Source: Epiperipatus broadwayi
Lineage: Eukaryota > Onychophora > Udeonychophora > Euonychophora > Peripatidae
Direction: 5' to 3'
Assembly (NCBI GenBank): GCA_028023455.1
Contig: JAQFVV010006503.1
Span: 233,001 to 297,000 of the forward strand
Length of the DNA stretch: 64,000 nucleotides
Shown here: in pieces, positions 60,121-64,000 of the stretch
How positions within the stretch are numbered: the stretch's first letter is position 1
How the letters are laid out: each line of letters begins with the position of its first letter
Notes under the pieces: model-generated
What the model saw: the letters and a program-made list of their open reading frames with translations, nothing else
Database searches by the model: none
What the model was told of the DNA's origin: nothing
Made by a program: the position numbers and the translations under genes

Positions 60121-62489
60121 ATATATATATACACACACACTTCAAGTTACCAAAGTATATATACACACTTCAAGTTACCAAAGTAAAATGTAAAGTTAGT
60201 TTTATGTGATCACTTAAGATTTATTTTGCAATAATATTGCAAGGAAACTATCAATTACTATTGGCAGTTTTAAGACTATACTTTGCTCTGATATCCAATA
60301 GTAGTTATTTTGTTTTGAATATAATTAGAAACTAAGAGAAAAAAGTTATTATTGATACTGGAGTAAAATAGTTCCCTAGCAACAGCACTACAAAATATTC
60401 TTCAGTTATTACATAAAAATAAGTACCACACTTTGTTTGCATGAAAATAAACTCATAAAATTTCCCAGTGTAAAATTTTTTTACCATCCTTTTTACTACA
60501 CATATATTTCAATAATAATTTTCTACCATCAAGTAATATTTAATATGTTGAAAAAAATTGTATAAAACTACAGGATATAATAGGAAATTGTATATCATGA
60601 GAATAGTAAATTTAATGTTAAATTTTATTTATTTTGATATGTAATGTATTAATATATTATTTAATGTTAAAATGAAGGTAAATAAAATTAATTTAAACTT
60701 TAGAATAATTTTATTTAAAACGTTTTGCACATATAAAGTGGAAAATAATATGGATGATTTTGTTGCATAGAAAGCAAGGAGAAATTTATCATCGGGACGA
60801 AATTGGTTGTTATGCCAACATGTATAAATTTCACATACAAACTGTAATTGGATAAAAGAAGAGTTCAAATTTACATCATGTTTCAATCATGTGTTATACA
60901 GTATAAAAGAGAGTGTTCAAAGAAATTTGATGTTCTATTCTTGACATGCTTGCCTTGCAAACTTTATAAGCTATAAATGTTCTAATTTGACATTGTAGCT
61001 ACTTGTTGCTTACTATCTCTGGCCTTCAAAGGCAGAGGTAAGCCTTTGTGATCATCATCTTTAAATATGATTTAATAATACCATAATATATAATTGCTTA
61101 TCTTAATACCAACAAAATTTTAAATTGGACAAAATTTTATTTTAACTTGTAAATTATTAAAATACAGCCAAGGATGTTTGGGCCTTCAAAATACCTTTTT
61201 GAATTATTAAAATTGTTATGCCAAATGGATCAAATTTTACCATTTGTCTATAATTAATCTGCACACCTGTGAATTTGGGACTTTAATTTGAAAATTATAT
61301 ATTTTCTATTTTTACAAAAATAATCTTTTGGGAAATTGAATTGGAATAACCTCACTCATGTCTTATATTCCAATGAAAGCTAAATACATAGCTGTATGTC
61401 TGGATATCATGAGCTTCATAAACAATTAGTAAAATCATTATCTCAAAGCTTAATCACTGATTACATTGCCAACAGAAAACCATTAACTTTTAGACAGAAA
61501 ATTTTTTTATTGGCTGAGTGAATTAAAGTTTTAAACTTTTGATTGGTTCAATTATAGAATCAGTAGTAAAAATATATTCATCTTTTAATATTAGATCCAT
61601 TTGTAAAAAGCAAATTAATAATTTGTCAGATTATGAAAGTGAATGAAACTTTTTTCAAAAATAAATTTCTATTTATAATTATAAAAATATATTGCAGAGA
61701 ATCTAAAAAGAACATTTGTAACCTATTGGAAAATGCTGCATATGTTGTTGATTTCTTTCTCAATTTATGTTCATGTAAAAGTAAAGAATTTTTCCTAAAA
61801 TCTTAGCTATTTTTCTAAAATAATTATATTTTCAGCAGATTTTATCAAAATAATTTATAATATGTAAAAAAAATATGGAAAAAATAATCTAAAATATACA
61901 TTTTCATTTTGACTGTCAAGTGCTCCCTTTGGTTCAAAATGAGCAGAAACAAATCAGCACCTTAGGATACATTTTAAGCTTTAAAAAAACCATAAATTCA
62001 CTATGATAATGACAGTTTTAGAGTGACTTTGAAGCCATGAACAAAAATTTTCAGTTGATGCACTTATTAACCACTGCATGAGACTGAAGTTGGTGCTAAT
62101 TGTATTTCCTCTTGTGATGAAACTGATTTGTTATCAGTTCTCAAACGTATCTCCATATTATCAAATAGCAATAATGATTAAAATACGTTTGAAAAAAATG
62201 TAAAATAAATTACACATAAAAACATATTGTTTTGAATAAAAGTAAGTAGTTAATAAAAAAAGTAAAAAAAGTTTGTCTTGTATCAATGTTTTATTAGTCA
62301 TACTTTATTGTCTTATTTTTTTATATGCAAATTTTAAAGTAATTTTACCTTGTTGCTTTGCTTTTATGCGATTTTCAAAAATTATTGAACATATCCCACA
62401 TTTTTCATTGTAAGTTAAGTCTATTTTTGTGTGATTTCTTTTAGGCATATTTTTTGTGGAACCTATCCACAGAAAATGAGACCCAGCTG
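60121..62489. other. AT-rich non-coding stretch
   Basis: It begins with AT/AC-rich runs and a 'acacttcaagttaccaaagt' tandem pair (60137-60185). No gene was supported. Frames at 60629-60886 and 62305-62523 show no domain. Confidence 0.55.
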
Positions 62490-62897
62490 TATATGTAATA
62501 TATAGGGCATATGTCCTGGACATGAGGGGTCAGATTGACTTTAGGTCAACCTGGGTGTGACAAGAATCTTGGCCTCAGGGTGGCCTTTGAGCATTCCATC
62601 ATCAGATTTTCAATTGGGTGGATGGTTGAAGAGTTGGAGTGTAGAGTGGATTAAAGCCTGTCCATTAAAGTATTAAGATTGACTATCTTAATATATATCT
62701 GAGCACTTATTGCATATATGTGTAGAGATGATAATCTGGACCAACTGATGATTGCTGGTTTAGCATGAAATATGTATATTGGTGATTATTTATCTTTTTG
62801 ACATATATGTGTTTAAGTGTATCAGTGATATAAGATAGAGTGGTGAGTGGTGGGCCATGTGAAAGTCTGTGCTCATATACCCTATATATTACATATA
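62490..62897. mobile_element. TIR-bounded non-autonomous DNA element (about 408 bp)
   Basis: Ends are inverted repeats of about 24 bp: TATATGTAATATATAGGG at 62490-62507 and its complement at 62880-62897, continuing inward as CATATG/CATATA. The interior is unique, locally GC-richer and has no transposase. It is a MITE-like candidate with no second copy in the window. Confidence 0.5.
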
Positions 62898-63621
62898 TTG
62901 ATACAGGCATATAATAAGCCTGTATTTCAGTTAAAACACATTTATATATGCTAGAGTTTTAATCCCTTTTTAACAAAGAGTCCATTTTGTTGTCTTGTTA
63001 TCTGAAATACCATAATAGTCTTTTATTATTGTGGCCAAAATGAAACATATATATATATATATATATATCACAGTTCACATTAGGAATTCCTTAAATATTA
63101 TCCGGGGGCTACAATACACTCATTAACAATTTGTTGGATTACCTGGAGCAGATATTTATGAATAGCAAAATAATTCCATCATAAGTTCTTCATTACTTGG
63201 TTAATCTTTAAGCATAAAATGAATTTGAACTTTAGTTGAATGACAAAAATAAACCAACAGTCAACAAGTATATTTTTTCTTAATACTTGACTAATAATAA
63301 TGATATCTTTTATTGACATCGACTCAAAAATAAAAAAAATATTAAAGTCTTTTTAAACATTTTAAAAGAGTTAATTTTAATAACTTTTTTCCTCCATTAA
63401 ACCTACAAAAAGCACTTTGAAGATATCATACTTTGTCTCATTTTTAAAGTTGGTTATTACTTGAAAAGAATTCATCTTTTGTTTTCTTTCAGTTTAAAAC
63501 AAAAAAAATATACAGCTTGAAAATTTTATTTGTAATAGGAAAATTGCACATCTTTTACTAAAAATATTCAACATAACTTGTTTGTTTCAAAGATCCAATT
63601 ATTGAAGTCAAAATAAATAAA
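62898..63621. other. AT-rich non-coding stretch
   Basis: An (AT)n run lies at 63048-63069. No gene was recognised. Confidence 0.55.
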
Positions 63622-63867
63622 TTAATTGCTTGTAAGATTTGATGTTAGTTTCAAAGTGTTAGAATTAATGAATACTAACTGAAAGTTCAAATCAACTAAT
63701 AATTTTAGATAAGCTCTTGATGTTCTACCAGTTTTCAGTAATTTTTCAATTCCAAAGTCTTCTAAATAATGTGAAATCAATGTTCTTTTGCGACTATCAT
63801 TAAATGCCTGACTCAACATACATTGTAGAAAGAGCAATACAAGGATAACAGTTATCAACTCACTCAT
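63622..63867 (-). CDS. Possible secreted-peptide exon (hypothetical)
   Basis: An 81-codon minus frame beginning MSELITVILVLLFLQCMLSQ, which reads as a classic signal peptide: short polar start, 15 hydrophobic residues, and a small-residue cleavage site S-Q-A before F. The mature part starts FNDSRKR, where KR is a possible dibasic processing site. HYLEDFGIEKLLKTGR follows, ending in GR, a possible amidation/cleavage signal. A candidate splice donor CTG/GTAGAA lies within it. I do not recognise the family. It may be the first coding exon of a host secreted protein or neuropeptide precursor, or a chance frame in AT-rich DNA, since hydrophobic codons are T-rich. Confidence 0.3.
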   Translation of the reverse strand: MSELITVILVLLFLQCMLSQAFNDSRKRTLISHYLEDFGIEKLLKTGRTSRAYLKLLVDLNFQLVFINSNTLKLTSNLTSN

Positions 63868-64000
63868 TTATTCAGATAATTTAACTTGGAAAAATAAAGA
63901 TAAAAATAAAAGTGAAATTTTCTTTCCTTTATTTTAATATCATCTTCTCTTTTTTTATATTTAACATCAACTTTATTTTTTAAATTTTTTCTTTTTATAG

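Overview
The window is a very AT-rich, gene-poor, repeat-dense stretch of an animal nuclear genome, most likely an invertebrate. The evidence is long non-coding AT-rich sequence, many (AT)n, (ATT)n and (ATCT)n microsatellites, and a typical metazoan retroelement set: RTE/BovB-like LINEs, a Tx1/L1-like LINE with APE endonuclease, Ty3/gypsy-type LTR elements, Penelope-like elements (PLEs), tRNA-derived SINE-like copies and mariner-like MITE ends. The species cannot be named from sequence alone. No bacterial or conventional host multi-exon gene is recognisable. The only host-gene candidate is a possible signal-peptide exon at the right edge (63622-63867, minus).

Layout. 1-19.3 kb: AT-rich non-coding DNA with small elements. 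These are four copies and one palindromic derivative of a roughly 265 bp family ('family A') carrying a hammerhead-ribozyme motif, a broken PLE C-terminus (3035-3540), tRNA-like SINE heads, a mariner-like MITE, and microsatellites. 19.3-26.1 kb: a minus-strand gypsy-type element with a putative 3.4 kb LTR, an integrase C-terminal tail and a frameshifted gag, with most of pol missing; a 500-base assembly gap follows. 26.9-32.9 kb: a nearly full-length minus-strand LINE whose ORF1 and ORF2 lie in the same frame, separated by one stop and two codons. 33.2-36.5 kb: a nearly full-length decayed RTE element on minus. 36.5-43.6 kb: non-coding DNA with several inverted repeats and an RTE tail. 43.6-46.3 kb: a 427 bp (ATCT)n array and two truncated RTE copies separated by (AT)n. 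46.3-54.6 kb: a complete 8.3 kb LTR retrotransposon with 2.6-2.7 kb LTRs (TG...CA ends, PBS, ATAT duplication) and only a gag-like gene, so apparently non-autonomous. 54.6-59.1 kb: a head-to-head pair of GIY-YIG-type PLE copies. 59.1-60.1 kb: a perfect 72-bp-arm palindrome and a large inverted repeat ('family B') with two hammerhead ribozymes. 60.1-64 kb: AT-rich DNA with a 408 bp TIR element.

The most notable signal is the set of type I hammerhead ribozymes. Families A and B share the catalytic core and the proximal part of stem I, but their distal stem I sequences differ with pairing preserved (GUCCC/GGGAC against AUCCAA/UUGGAU, with a further C-to-U/G-to-A change in one A copy). This is what selection on RNA structure would give. 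Both intact family B motifs have every essential core base. The same window holds GIY-YIG PLEs whose 3' ends carry a hammerhead-like fold with an altered core. This matches the known link between PLEs, hammerhead ribozymes and small non-autonomous 'retrozymes'. The interpretation as PLE-mobilised retrozymes is inference; the folds are seen directly.
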